From the NCBI RefSeq assembly GCF_900182595.1, contig NZ_FXTN01000007.1:62001-126000 (forward strand): a DNA stretch of 64,000 bases, given 5' to 3'. A program made the translations under genes and the position numbers. Positions 53,421 to 61,896 of the stretch are shown here, one piece after another; the stretch's first letter is position 1, and every line of letters begins with the position of its first letter. Source of the stretch: Pedobacter westerhofensis. GTDB lineage: Bacteria; Bacteroidota; Bacteroidia; Sphingobacteriales; Sphingobacteriaceae. Below the pieces are notes generated by a model that was given only the letters and a program-made list of their open reading frames with translations, was not told the DNA's origin and did no database searches.

Positions 53421-54770
53421 ATGTTTAACCTCCGAAATAAAGCGATATCAGTAATTACTAACCTACATTTCCTCTCCTTGTTGGGTAATGGGCTAATGGC
53501 TGTTTTTGGAATGGTTACCCTGGCAATTTTGTATAGGAAACTATCCGTCGTTGAAATGGGTATTTACATTTTCTTCATGGCTATACTGGGATTGATAGAT
53601 GTGTTAAGATCCGGATTTTTGACAATCACCATTGTTAAATTTTATTCAGGTACCAGTCTTGAAAGAGGAAGGCAGATCGCAGGTTCTGCATGGTGCATAG
53701 CTTTAGCAATCACAGGCGTGTCTGTTGTGATTAACATTCCAACCTATTTCCTGTCAGATCACGTATCTGATCAGGGCCTGGTTTTGTTTATGAAATATTT
53801 TTCACTGGTCTCCCTGATCACTCTTCCCTGCTTTATGGCAAACTGTATTGTACAGGCGGAGAAAGAGTTTGGCAAGTTGCTCTGGTTTAAAATTATGATC
53901 CAGGGATCATTTGCATTAATGATATTTCTTCTGGCAATTTTTGGTAAGATCACTTTGAATGCTGTTCTTATCGCTTACGGCCTTTCTAACCTGTTGTCCA
54001 GCATCGTTGTACTTACGCTGAAATGGACCATGATTTCTGCTGTGAAATACGCCGACCGTGAAACTATCCGGGAGTTATTCCATTTTGGAAAGTATGCGAT
54101 GGGCACCAATATCGGTTCAAATTTATTCAACGTTACAAACACCTTTGCCATCAACTTTTTTATTGGGCCGGCCGGTTTGGCAATCTTTAATCTGGGCAGC
54201 AAGTTTATGCAGGTGATTGAAATTCCAATGGTGAGTTTTGCCGCAACAGGGATGCCTATCCTGTCATTTCACTATAATAACGGCGAGCATGTAGAAATGA
54301 TGTATGCACTGAAAAAGTTGATAGGGATGATGACCATTGTTTTAATACCCTGCACTATTTTTGCACTGCTATTTGCAGAACCTATTATCCTTTTATTGGG
54401 AGGGGAGGCCAATTCTCACAACGAAGCTCCCAATATTTTCCGTATGCTGATGGTATTTGGCCTGCTGGGCCCGGCAGATCGTTTCTTTGCACTTGCTCTG
54501 GACGTGATCCATCAGCCTAAAGTTAATTTTTACAAAATAATATTGATGTTGGTTGTGTATGCGGTGGCCATAGTGGTGGGCGTTGAAATTTATCATTCGA
54601 TTTACTCTATCGCTATTGCAGGTGTATTTCCTACAATTGTTGCCATTTTAATCACCTATGTTCCGTTAAACAGATATCATAAGTTCAGTTTTTGGGGTAT
54701 CTACGTTATTGGATACAAAGAAGTAATGCTATTTATCAAACAATTAAGAACTCAATTTTTGCAGCGATAG
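53421..54770 (+). CDS. Wzx-like oligosaccharide flippase
   Basis: This 449-residue protein has about 12-14 hydrophobic segments. It matches the polysaccharide-transporter (MOP/Wzx) family by length, the early GNGLMAVFGMVTLAILYRKL stretch near residue 22 (shortened: LAILYRKLSVVEMGIY) and repeated segments after residue 210. It moves undecaprenyl-linked repeat units across the inner membrane for the Wzy-like polymerase. Confidence 0.9.
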   Translation: MFNLRNKAISVITNLHFLSLLGNGLMAVFGMVTLAILYRKLSVVEMGIYIFFMAILGLIDVLRSGFLTITIVKFYSGTSLERGRQIAGSAWCIALAITGVSVVINIPTYFLSDHVSDQGLVLFMKYFSLVSLITLPCFMANCIVQAEKEFGKLLWFKIMIQGSFALMIFLLAIFGKITLNAVLIAYGLSNLLSSIVVLTLKWTMISAVKYADRETIRELFHFGKYAMGTNIGSNLFNVTNTFAINFFIGPAGLAIFNLGSKFMQVIEIPMVSFAATGMPILSFHYNNGEHVEMMYALKKLIGMMTIVLIPCTIFALLFAEPIILLLGGEANSHNEAPNIFRMLMVFGLLGPADRFFALALDVIHQPKVNFYKIILMLVVYAVAIVVGVEIYHSIYSIAIAGVFPTIVAILITYVPLNRYHKFSFWGIYVIGYKEVMLFIKQLRTQFLQR

Positions 54771-54817
54771 AAAACATCCTGCAGACTGATTAAAAGAATA
54801 CCTGAACCCTTATTGCC

Positions 54818-55615
54818 ATGCAACAAAGAAATCATTTCCCGGAAGTCACCTTACTGGTTACTACTTACAACAGAAGTAAATCCCTGCAGCGGTTGCTCAG
54901 CACTTTTAAAAGTTTGGAAGTTAGTTTTGGGGATGTCGTTGTTTCTGATGACGGCAGTAAGCCTCAGCATCTGGCTGGTATTAAAGCGCTGCAAAGTGAT
55001 TTTAATTTCCGGCTTGAGGCAGCAGAAAAGAACCAGGGTTTGGGGGCCAATATTAACAAAGGACAACAGGCTGTAACAACACCATACACTTTATACGTTC
55101 AGGAGGATTTCGAGCCTCTTGCGGGCTTTCTTGAACATTTCACAGATGCGCTGTCCTACATGAACACCGACAGTTCATTAGACCTTATCAGGTTTTATGC
55201 TTATTTCAAATATCCGTATACCAAACCATATGGAAAAGGCTTCTCTGAGATGCTCTTTTCAGCCTCACCTTTTGCGAACAATCACATTAAATTTTATGTT
55301 TACAGTGATCATCCGCATCTGAGGAGAAGCAGCTTTCTGCAAAAGTTTGGCAAGTATAATACCAGCGTAGGAAGTGATGAAGGCGAAGCGAGAATGGCTT
55401 TGTCTTTTATAAAAAATGGTGGCAAAGGCCTGGTTTTCGATCAGTTTAATACCGTTTTTGAACAGGTAAATACCTCAGATGAACCCAGTACCATGGAACG
55501 TCAAAACTGGCGTGAAAGCAGAAACCCATTTTTTCTGGCAGTCAGGGCGATTTATCTTCAGGCCAAGTTGCTGAGCTGGACATACAAACTACTGCGAACA
55601 AGAAAATCCGGTTAG
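54818..55615 (+). CDS. GT2-like glycosyltransferase, paralogue B
   Basis: This 265-residue paralogue of the gene at 52560 has TLLVTTYNRSKSLQRLL near residue 10, VSDDGS near 42, NQGLGANINKGQ near 71, YVQEDFEPL near 92 and YSDHPHLRRSSF near 168. It is the last gene of the exopolysaccharide run, closed by a strong terminator. Sugar and linkage are unknown. Confidence 0.87.
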   Translation: MQQRNHFPEVTLLVTTYNRSKSLQRLLSTFKSLEVSFGDVVVSDDGSKPQHLAGIKALQSDFNFRLEAAEKNQGLGANINKGQQAVTTPYTLYVQEDFEPLAGFLEHFTDALSYMNTDSSLDLIRFYAYFKYPYTKPYGKGFSEMLFSASPFANNHIKFYVYSDHPHLRRSSFLQKFGKYNTSVGSDEGEARMALSFIKNGGKGLVFDQFNTVFEQVNTSDEPSTMERQNWRESRNPFFLAVRAIYLQAKLLSWTYKLLRTRKSG

Positions 55616-55640
55616 TAGAAAGCTGGCATGGTATGCTATA

Positions 55641-55683
55641 CAAAAAGAAAGGGAAGTATCATCGATACTTCCCTTTCTTTTTG
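55641..55683. terminator. Strong bidirectional terminator at the end of the EPS operon
   Basis: A perfect 20-bp stem (55641-55660 with 55664-55683) with a 3-nt loop has A-rich left and T-rich right ends, so both strands end in a U-run. It lies 26 bp after the last glycosyltransferase and faces the convergent beta-helix lipoprotein gene. Confidence 0.9.
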
Positions 55684-55738
55684 TAATCTTTTATTTATGC
55701 GGCGCCAGTTGTATTGAGATTGACGCTTTGAGTTAAAC

Positions 55739-57073
55739 CTAGTTGATTACTGCACCGATCCCTACAAATTTAGTAACAAAGTTTACAAGGTCAGTTACTG
55801 CATTTTGCTGTAGTGCTGTATATTTATTGTTGCTTTCAACCGTGATTTTTGTATCACTCATGTTGTTGATCATGTTAGTAACAGATCCTTTTAATGTGTT
55901 CAGATCGTATCCAAGGTTGTTGTAGTATTCAATTGAACCACCATTGATGTTGTATAAGTCTAATAACTGACCTTCCCAGTCTTTGTTGGTGTTCATATGT
56001 CCAACTGTATTGTTATACACTTTAGCATTGGAATAAGTTGATTTGCCAGACCACATGTTCCTTGTGAATCCCTGAAGCTCAAATCCGCTGTATTTTCTTG
56101 TATTGTAGCAGGTATTGTCGTAGATCTCACTTGTTGCAGGTGTGCTGCCTCTTGAATATAACCACATTCTGATCGCATTACCCTGGTAGTTTGTAAGTTT
56201 ATTTTCGTGGAACTTACCATTTCCCTGCATAAAGAATACACCATTGTGATTGTCGTTGGATGTATTGATGTTATTCACAACATTATGGTGGATGTTATAG
56301 TCCTGAACGTTGGTGAAAGAACAAACTGTGCCAACTTCCTGTGAGTTCTGGAAAGTGTTGTAAGCAATCTCAACGTCTTTAAATAATCCAGTATCTTCAT
56401 TGGTCTCTGTGCTTAATGCACCTCCCAAAGCAATTGTGCCTACATTATCAAATAAACAATTCAATATTTTGAAACCATCAGTTCTTGTAGCTGCTGTACC
56501 ATCATAGGCGCGTGCAGTCCCAAGATTATTGTCTGCTGAGATCACATAGTCGTCAACATTTTTGAAGCTCATGCTTTTCAGTACAAGGCCGGTCATTTGA
56601 GTGCTCAGGGTGATTGCCCTGTAGCTGATATTATTGAAAGCAAAACCGTAAGTGATGCCTGCAGTATTATCGCCATCGACAACCACGTTACTTACATTTT
56701 GAATCGTCATTGATTCTGAGATCGTAACGGCACCAACGTTTTTGATATATACTGGTTTTGCTGTTGTAGCAAGGATATTTTTAATAGTGATCCCTTTATA
56801 GCTTCCGGCTTTAATCCGGATGAAAGAGTTGGCAGGAATATTTAAAGTAGTACCGTCGATTACCAGGTAACCTGATCCTGTTCCCAGGTCAAATATAGTA
56901 GCGTCTGAAGGTACTGCATATGTTGATGCCGGAGCAGCTACTACTGGTTCTGTAACAACTGGTGTTGTTGTAGTAGTTTCGTTAGTTGGACGTTTTCTAA
57001 AGCCATCTTTTTTACATGACATCAAACTGATTGATGCGATTAGTACTGCGAGTATTGCTTGATTCTTTACCAT
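55739..57073 (-). CDS. Right-handed beta-helix lipoprotein, polysaccharide-lyase-like
   Basis: This 444-residue protein starts at the ATG at 57073, where the lipoprotein signal (lipobox LMSC near residue 19) begins; the longer frame is rejected. A Thr/Val/Pro-rich linker (about 25-50) leads into a parallel beta-helix of short strand repeats (NIPANSFIRIKAGSYKGI, then repeats such as YNTFQNS and NGKFHENKLTNYQGN). Similar folds occur in polysaccharide lyases, C5-epimerases and surface adhesins. It is convergent with the exopolysaccharide operon, so it may process or bind that polymer (inference). Confidence 0.83.
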   Translation of the reverse strand: MVKNQAILAVLIASISLMSCKKDGFRKRPTNETTTTTPVVTEPVVAAPASTYAVPSDATIFDLGTGSGYLVIDGTTLNIPANSFIRIKAGSYKGITIKNILATTAKPVYIKNVGAVTISESMTIQNVSNVVVDGDNTAGITYGFAFNNISYRAITLSTQMTGLVLKSMSFKNVDDYVISADNNLGTARAYDGTAATRTDGFKILNCLFDNVGTIALGGALSTETNEDTGLFKDVEIAYNTFQNSQEVGTVCSFTNVQDYNIHHNVVNNINTSNDNHNGVFFMQGNGKFHENKLTNYQGNAIRMWLYSRGSTPATSEIYDNTCYNTRKYSGFELQGFTRNMWSGKSTYSNAKVYNNTVGHMNTNKDWEGQLLDLYNINGGSIEYYNNLGYDLNTLKGSVTNMINNMSDTKITVESNNKYTALQQNAVTDLVNFVTKFVGIGAVIN

Positions 57074-57156
57074 AACTTTAATTATTGAAGCGTTAAATAA
57101 CTGTCTAACAATACAAGGATAGACATTATAATTGGATAAACGAGGCACTCCAAAAT

Positions 57157-57217
57157 GTGGGATTTCCCCGAAAAGAGTAGAAATTCCCCAAAAAGTTGGT
57201 TTCCCCGTTGTGGGGAA
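57157..57217. promoter_or_regulatory. Cluster of GTGGGA and TTCCCC motifs upstream of the beta-helix gene
   Basis: GTGGGA (57157-57162) is followed by TTCCCC at 57164, 57184 and 57201 and by GGGGAA at 57212-57217, the last two forming a palindrome with a 5-nt spacer. The cluster lies 84-144 bp upstream of the lipoprotein ATG. Modules recur at 42310-42374 and 19312-19333. The rest of the 436-bp gap (57074-57156 and 57218-57509) is AT-rich with nothing convincing. Confidence 0.45.
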
Positions 57218-57509
57218 TGTTTTTCACGGTTTAAATGTAACAAGGATGTTTCTGATTATTTTTCCATATGACATTAATATGACATAAGTGCCCTAATTAT
57301 AAATCGAAATGTGCCGATTTCTGAGATTTAGGCAGATTTTTTTGGATGAAATCAATAATATGTGTTCTAAATTTTATTATGATATAGGAAAAAGATATGA
57401 ATGAGAAAGAAAATCCCCGGTGTTTTGCAAATATCTTGCTGTTAATCCCTGAATCCACTATATATTTACACTTATTAATTATATTTAGGCATCATTACTC
57501 ATAGGAACT

Positions 57510-58085
57510 GTGGATAGAAGAACGTATTTAAAAGGAATATTTGCCGCTGGTGTACTGGGAACCGCTTCTTTCTCTTTATTCAAGTGGTTTGACCTGAATA
57601 AACCAATTGATGCTTCCGCCTTATGGGATAAAAAGGCGCTGATCGCCGAAATGGCGGAAATGATCATTCCTCGTACCGATACCCCGGGCGCAAAGGATGC
57701 AAATGTGCACACCTATATCATCAATGTCATTTTAAATTGTAATCCGGTGCGCCAGCAGCACAAATTCTATTACGGGCTTGAAGACCTCGAGAAATATGCA
57801 CAGGATCAATACGGGAAGGATTTTCTCAAATGTGATGCCTCACAAAAGCAGTCCATTCTGGAGCATTCGGCAAAAAATGCCGAGTATTCCAACCGTATCC
57901 TAAATAAGATCAACAATAAGCTTTTAGGGCAGTCTTTCTTTTCTAAGCTTAAAAGCCTTACTGTAGAAGGCTATTGCCTGTCTATGGCAGGTGCAACCCA
58001 GGGACTTGCATATGATTATATCCCGGGTAAATTTGAGGCATGTATTCCTCTAAAACCAAATCAGAAATCTTGGGCAACAAAATAA
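57510..58085 (+). CDS. Gluconate 2-dehydrogenase subunit 3 family protein (Tat-exported)
   Basis: This 191-residue protein starts at GTG (57510). The N-terminus MDRRTYLKGIF and a hydrophobic run form a twin-arginine signal, so it is exported folded. The family block MAEMIIPRTDTPGAKDANVH near residue 46 (shortened: MIIPRTDTPGAKD) is typical of the small subunit of membrane gluconate/sugar-acid dehydrogenases. Its stop abuts the next ATG, and it probably escorts that flavoprotein through the Tat system. Confidence 0.9.
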   Translation: MDRRTYLKGIFAAGVLGTASFSLFKWFDLNKPIDASALWDKKALIAEMAEMIIPRTDTPGAKDANVHTYIINVILNCNPVRQQHKFYYGLEDLEKYAQDQYGKDFLKCDASQKQSILEHSAKNAEYSNRILNKINNKLLGQSFFSKLKSLTVEGYCLSMAGATQGLAYDYIPGKFEACIPLKPNQKSWATK

Positions 58086-59786
58086 ATGATATATATCAGC
58101 GACAAATCTAAAAAACTAGATACCTACGATGCAATCGTTATAGGCTCTGGTATCAGCGGTGGATGGGCGGCAATGGAGCTGTGCAAACAAGGTTTAAAAA
58201 CATTGCTCCTGGAAAGGGGCAGGGATGTAAAACACCTGCAGGATTATCCCACAGCAAACCTGAATCCCTGGGATTTTAAACTGGGGTTTAACAATACGCT
58301 GGAGGATCGGCAGAGAGATCCTGTACAAAGCAACGCCTATACCCCCGCAGACAAGCATTTTTATGTTAGCGATGCCGATCATCCTTATATACAGGAAAAA
58401 CCGTTCGACTGGTACAGAGGCTATCATGTTGGGGGCAGATCCCTTACTTGGGGCAGGCAATGCTACAGATTAAGCGATCTGGATTTTGGAGCTAATCTCA
58501 AAGATGGCAACGGTGTTGACTGGCCGATCAGGTATAAGGACATTGACCCATGGTATGCTTATGCTGAAAAACATATAGGCGTAAGTGGGCAAAAAGAGAA
58601 TTTATCCCAATTGCCTGATGGGGAATATTTACCCCCAATGGAGCTCAATTGCATAGAAAGGCACTTATCTGAATCCATTAAAAAGAATGATCAGCACAGA
58701 TTGCTGACCATTGCAAGAGTTGCAAACCTTACCAGGGGCTGGGATAGCCGCGGCCCCTGCCAAAACCGTAATCTCTGCAGCAGGGGATGTCCCTTTGGTG
58801 GTTACTTTAGCAGCAACAGTTCTACAATTCCCGCCGCAATGGCTACCGGGAACCTGGTTTTACGGCCATTTTCAATTGTTACCGAAATCCTGTATGATGA
58901 ACAAAAGCAAAAAGCAAAAGGCGTACGGGTAATCGACACCATAACCAGTGAGGTGCATGAGTTTTATGCCAAAATTGTATTTGTCAATGCCTCTACTATT
59001 GCTACTGCAGGTATCTTGCTGAATTCCACTTCATCAAGGTTCCCCAATGGTTTTGGGAATGGTAGCGATCAGGTGGGGCATAACCTGATGGACCATCATG
59101 CATCGGCCGGTGCCTCAGGCGCGCACGATCAGTTTGCGGATCAGTATTATAAAGGAAGACGGCCCTGCGGATTTCTGATACCCCGTTACAGGAACCTTCA
59201 TGATCATGAAAACCTGGGCTTTACGAGGGGATATAATATTCAGGGACATGGAGAACGCCAGGAATGGTCTGACAAGGTGAACGGGCTTGCAGGATTTGGA
59301 AAAGATTTCAAGGCCCAGCTGAGCACACCCGGCCCCTGGACCGTATGGATGGCTGGATGGGGCGAATGTTTGCCATATTATAAGAATCAGGTCACACTGG
59401 ATCATTCGCAAAAAGATAAATGGGGACAGCCTCTGCTTAAAATTGACTTCGCTTTTGAAGACAATGAAAAGAAAATGATGGATGATATTGAAGCAACCTG
59501 CGGCGAAATGCTGGAAAAGGCCGGATTTAGAGATGTGGCGACTTTTAATTATCATAAACGGGGAGGTTCTACCGTTCATGAAATGGGTACTGCCAGAATG
59601 GGGCATGATCCCAGGACTTCTGTATTAAATCAGTTCAATCAAATGCATGAGGCAAAGAATGTTTTTATTACGGATGGCAGTTGTATGGCTTCATCGGCAA
59701 GTCAGAATCCCTCATTAACTTATATGGCACTTACGGCAAGGGCCAGCCATTTTGCTGCCGAAGAACTAAAAAAAGGGAATCTCTGA
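58086..59786 (+). CDS. GMC-family FAD-dependent sugar/sugar-acid dehydrogenase
   Basis: The protein has 566 residues. The FAD-binding Rossmann motif is AIVIGSGISGGWAA near residue 16. GGRSLTWGRQCYR near residue 117 and a Cys-rich CQNRNLCSRGCPFGG near residue 220 follow. The C-terminal GMC block has HEMGTARMGHDP near residue 497 (catalytic His region) and SASQNPSLTYMALTAR near residue 537. It oxidises sugars or sugar acids in the periplasm, with the small Tat subunit as partner. No cytochrome c gene adjoins it. Confidence 0.9.
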   Translation: MIYISDKSKKLDTYDAIVIGSGISGGWAAMELCKQGLKTLLLERGRDVKHLQDYPTANLNPWDFKLGFNNTLEDRQRDPVQSNAYTPADKHFYVSDADHPYIQEKPFDWYRGYHVGGRSLTWGRQCYRLSDLDFGANLKDGNGVDWPIRYKDIDPWYAYAEKHIGVSGQKENLSQLPDGEYLPPMELNCIERHLSESIKKNDQHRLLTIARVANLTRGWDSRGPCQNRNLCSRGCPFGGYFSSNSSTIPAAMATGNLVLRPFSIVTEILYDEQKQKAKGVRVIDTITSEVHEFYAKIVFVNASTIATAGILLNSTSSRFPNGFGNGSDQVGHNLMDHHASAGASGAHDQFADQYYKGRRPCGFLIPRYRNLHDHENLGFTRGYNIQGHGERQEWSDKVNGLAGFGKDFKAQLSTPGPWTVWMAGWGECLPYYKNQVTLDHSQKDKWGQPLLKIDFAFEDNEKKMMDDIEATCGEMLEKAGFRDVATFNYHKRGGSTVHEMGTARMGHDPRTSVLNQFNQMHEAKNVFITDGSCMASSASQNPSLTYMALTARASHFAAEELKKGNL

Positions 59787-59794
59787 TCGATGTT

Positions 59795-60409
59795 TTAAAA
59801 ACAGCGGTAAAATGCGTGGTCTGCAAGTTCAAGAAGTTCTTTATCGCCATTGCTGTCGCCGTAAGCGTAGAGAATATAGTCTTCCCGCCGGGGGTATTTA
59901 TCCAGCAGGCGGTTTACTTTCTCTATTCCGAGACAGTTTTCCGACAGCAGCTTGCCGGTGACCAGGTCGTCCGTAACCTGTAACCGGGTAGCCAGTACGA
60001 TATCGATGCCATTCTTTTTTGCCCAGGGACGGATCCAGTTTTCTGCAGAAGCACTGATGATGACTACCTCGTGCTGCATTTGTTGGTGCCATTTAATTTT
60101 TTCGAGGGCCAGCGGATTCACCATCTTTTCGATCCTTGAGATGAAGCGCTCCGATAACAAATTAAACTCATTGAGATGAAGGCCGGCAAAGAAAATCCCC
60201 AGCAGCCTTTCTTTTGCTCTGGCATTGGGAATAAGTTTCAGTTTTAAAAGCAGAAGAAAGGGCGACATACGGATGCTGCCCAGCAGCAGCTGTTGAAAAG
60301 AGGCGGCAAAAAGTATAAATAAAGGTAAAGAATCACGTTTGATGATCGTGCCGTCAAAGTCAAAAGCCGCAATTACCATTTTTTCATTTTCTTTAATTTC
60401 TGCTGCCAT
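59795..60409 (-). CDS. HAD-IB family phosphatase
   Basis: This protein has 204 residues; an internal ATG at 60379 may be the true start, since the HAD motif I FDFDGTIIKRD follows closely. Motif II Ser is in VVIISASAENW and motif III/IV acidic residues in AYGDSNGDKEL. Family members are phosphoserine-phosphatase-like. It is 8 bp from the GtrA-like gene in the same direction, an arrangement that suggests dephosphorylation of a lipid- or sugar-phosphate intermediate (inference). Confidence 0.88.
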   Translation of the reverse strand: MAAEIKENEKMVIAAFDFDGTIIKRDSLPLFILFAASFQQLLLGSIRMSPFLLLLKLKLIPNARAKERLLGIFFAGLHLNEFNLLSERFISRIEKMVNPLALEKIKWHQQMQHEVVIISASAENWIRPWAKKNGIDIVLATRLQVTDDLVTGKLLSENCLGIEKVNRLLDKYPRREDYILYAYGDSNGDKELLELADHAFYRCF

Positions 60410-60417
60410 TACCGGTA

Positions 60418-60813
60418 TTAAGCTTTAAACACAATATATTTCTTGGTCACGTAGTTGAAGAATGCCACGATTGCAATAGCCAGTGCTTTACATAACCTGA
60501 TATCTAGCTTGATGACAGTATAAAGCAACCATAAAATTACCTGGTTCAGTGCTATAGCCAGCAGGGAGAACAGAAAGAAGGATAAAAACTCATCTCTTTT
60601 GGAATACCTGCTTTTTTCAAATACAAATGCTCTTGAAAGCAGGTAATTGATGATGACGGCGATAACAATGGAGATGACATTTGCAATCAAATAATTGATT
60701 TTGAAGAAATCAATAAAGATATTAAATGTGATAAATTCCAGGCTTGCACAAAATCCGCCCACTATAATGAACTTGAATATTTGCTGCCTGAGGATATTTC
60801 TGATAAATTCCAA
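60418..60813 (-). CDS. GtrA-family membrane protein
   Basis: This 131-residue protein has four hydrophobic segments, typical of GtrA proteins thought to flip polyprenyl-phosphate-linked sugars. The start is TTG at 60813, four bases after the stop of the GT14 gene; no in-frame ATG is closer. LSRAFVF near residue 61 and NYVTKKYIVFKA at the end are characteristic. Confidence 0.88.
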   Translation of the reverse strand: MEFIRNILRQQIFKFIIVGGFCASLEFITFNIFIDFFKINYLIANVISIVIAVIINYLLSRAFVFEKSRYSKRDEFLSFFLFSLLAIALNQVILWLLYTVIKLDIRLCKALAIAIVAFFNYVTKKYIVFKA

Positions 60814-60817
60814 AATG

Positions 60818-61684
60818 TTAATGATGGTTAGTTAATAATTGCTGATCAATTTTATTGAGGATATGGCGGTCGTAATTGATGTCGAATTTCCTTGCGAGCA
60901 GCTTTTTGGAATTTTTTATATTGTCGTAGTCTGACAGGTCAAATAGTTTAGGACTGTCCTTTCCTTCGCTCCAGTCAATATAACGCAGGTTATTGTTGAT
61001 TGTATGCTCTTTAAAATGAGAATTCATAATGATCGTGGGAATTACAAATTCATCTGTTCCCCAGCAGAATTTCAGGAATTTTGGTAGCTGGCTGTTGCCA
61101 TTAAATTTCTGGTTCAGGTATACGGCGCAATCGCGGGAGATGGTCCACCAGGTTGATGTATTGCCTCCGTACAGCGTGGTATATTCCGGGAACTTCCTTT
61201 CAGGGGCAATTTTATTGACAATCCTCTCCAGCAGGAATTTGCCTTTAAACCTGAAATCGGTAAAATGATATTTCTCATATCGTGCCGCAGCCTTTCGCCA
61301 CCATTCTGATTCCTGTGACTCATCGTAGGAAATGAAATTTTTGCCCTTTTGCTGCATCAGGAACTTGTGGAACTGCTGAGGGGGAGAAATGGGGTAATCC
61401 TGCCCGCTTAAAAGGCTGATAAAGTCGTATTCAATTCCTGTTGCCAGAACTTCAGATAATGAATTGAAAATTGCTTTTAACAAACTATAACCGCCCCAGT
61501 TGCATTTAATCCTTTTCCTTATGAAAAAAGTGTTGGGCAAATCCTTCAGATTATCTAGTTCAGCAGCAGGTACCCTGGCATCTGAATGTATGTAGAAATC
61601 GAACTGTGGATGCTGCATTGTTTGTATCAGCCGGGCCACCTGGCTATAATTTTTATGCGTAATGATAATATGAGCAACGCGCAT
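60818..61684 (-). CDS. GT14-like (core-2/I-branching) glycosyltransferase, copy 1
   Basis: This 288-residue protein resembles beta-1,6-N-acetylglucosaminyltransferases: HIIITHKNYSQVARLI near residue 5, FYIHSDARV near 30, CNWGGYSL near 61, LLSGQDYPI near 90, NTSTWWTISRDC near 176 and CWGTDEFVIPT near 206. It heads a three-gene minus-strand run (GT14, GtrA, HAD). A close relative lies on the plus strand at 62994. Bacterial members occur in glycan loci; the acceptor is unknown. Confidence 0.88.
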   Translation of the reverse strand: MRVAHIIITHKNYSQVARLIQTMQHPQFDFYIHSDARVPAAELDNLKDLPNTFFIRKRIKCNWGGYSLLKAIFNSLSEVLATGIEYDFISLLSGQDYPISPPQQFHKFLMQQKGKNFISYDESQESEWWRKAAARYEKYHFTDFRFKGKFLLERIVNKIAPERKFPEYTTLYGGNTSTWWTISRDCAVYLNQKFNGNSQLPKFLKFCWGTDEFVIPTIIMNSHFKEHTINNNLRYIDWSEGKDSPKLFDLSDYDNIKNSKKLLARKFDINYDRHILNKIDQQLLTNHH

Positions 61685-61896
61685 GTTTAATATGGGAATA
61701 TGAAAATGGTTTGGAATTTGCTTGTACCAGGCTTTATTACTTGTTGGAATTATCCCCTTGAATTAGCTTTTTATATGATAAATTTTAATATCGAATATAC
61801 AAGTTTCCTCCAGATTTTTCCTAATGAATTTCATTGGCACAGCAATTCAATAAAAATAAACGATCAGTTCATCATAACAGGAAGTATTAAATAAAC

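Noticed and set aside
61700..61894. 64-aa plus-strand open frame between divergent GT genes
   Set aside because: Odd composition, no recognisable motif; the gap more likely holds promoters.
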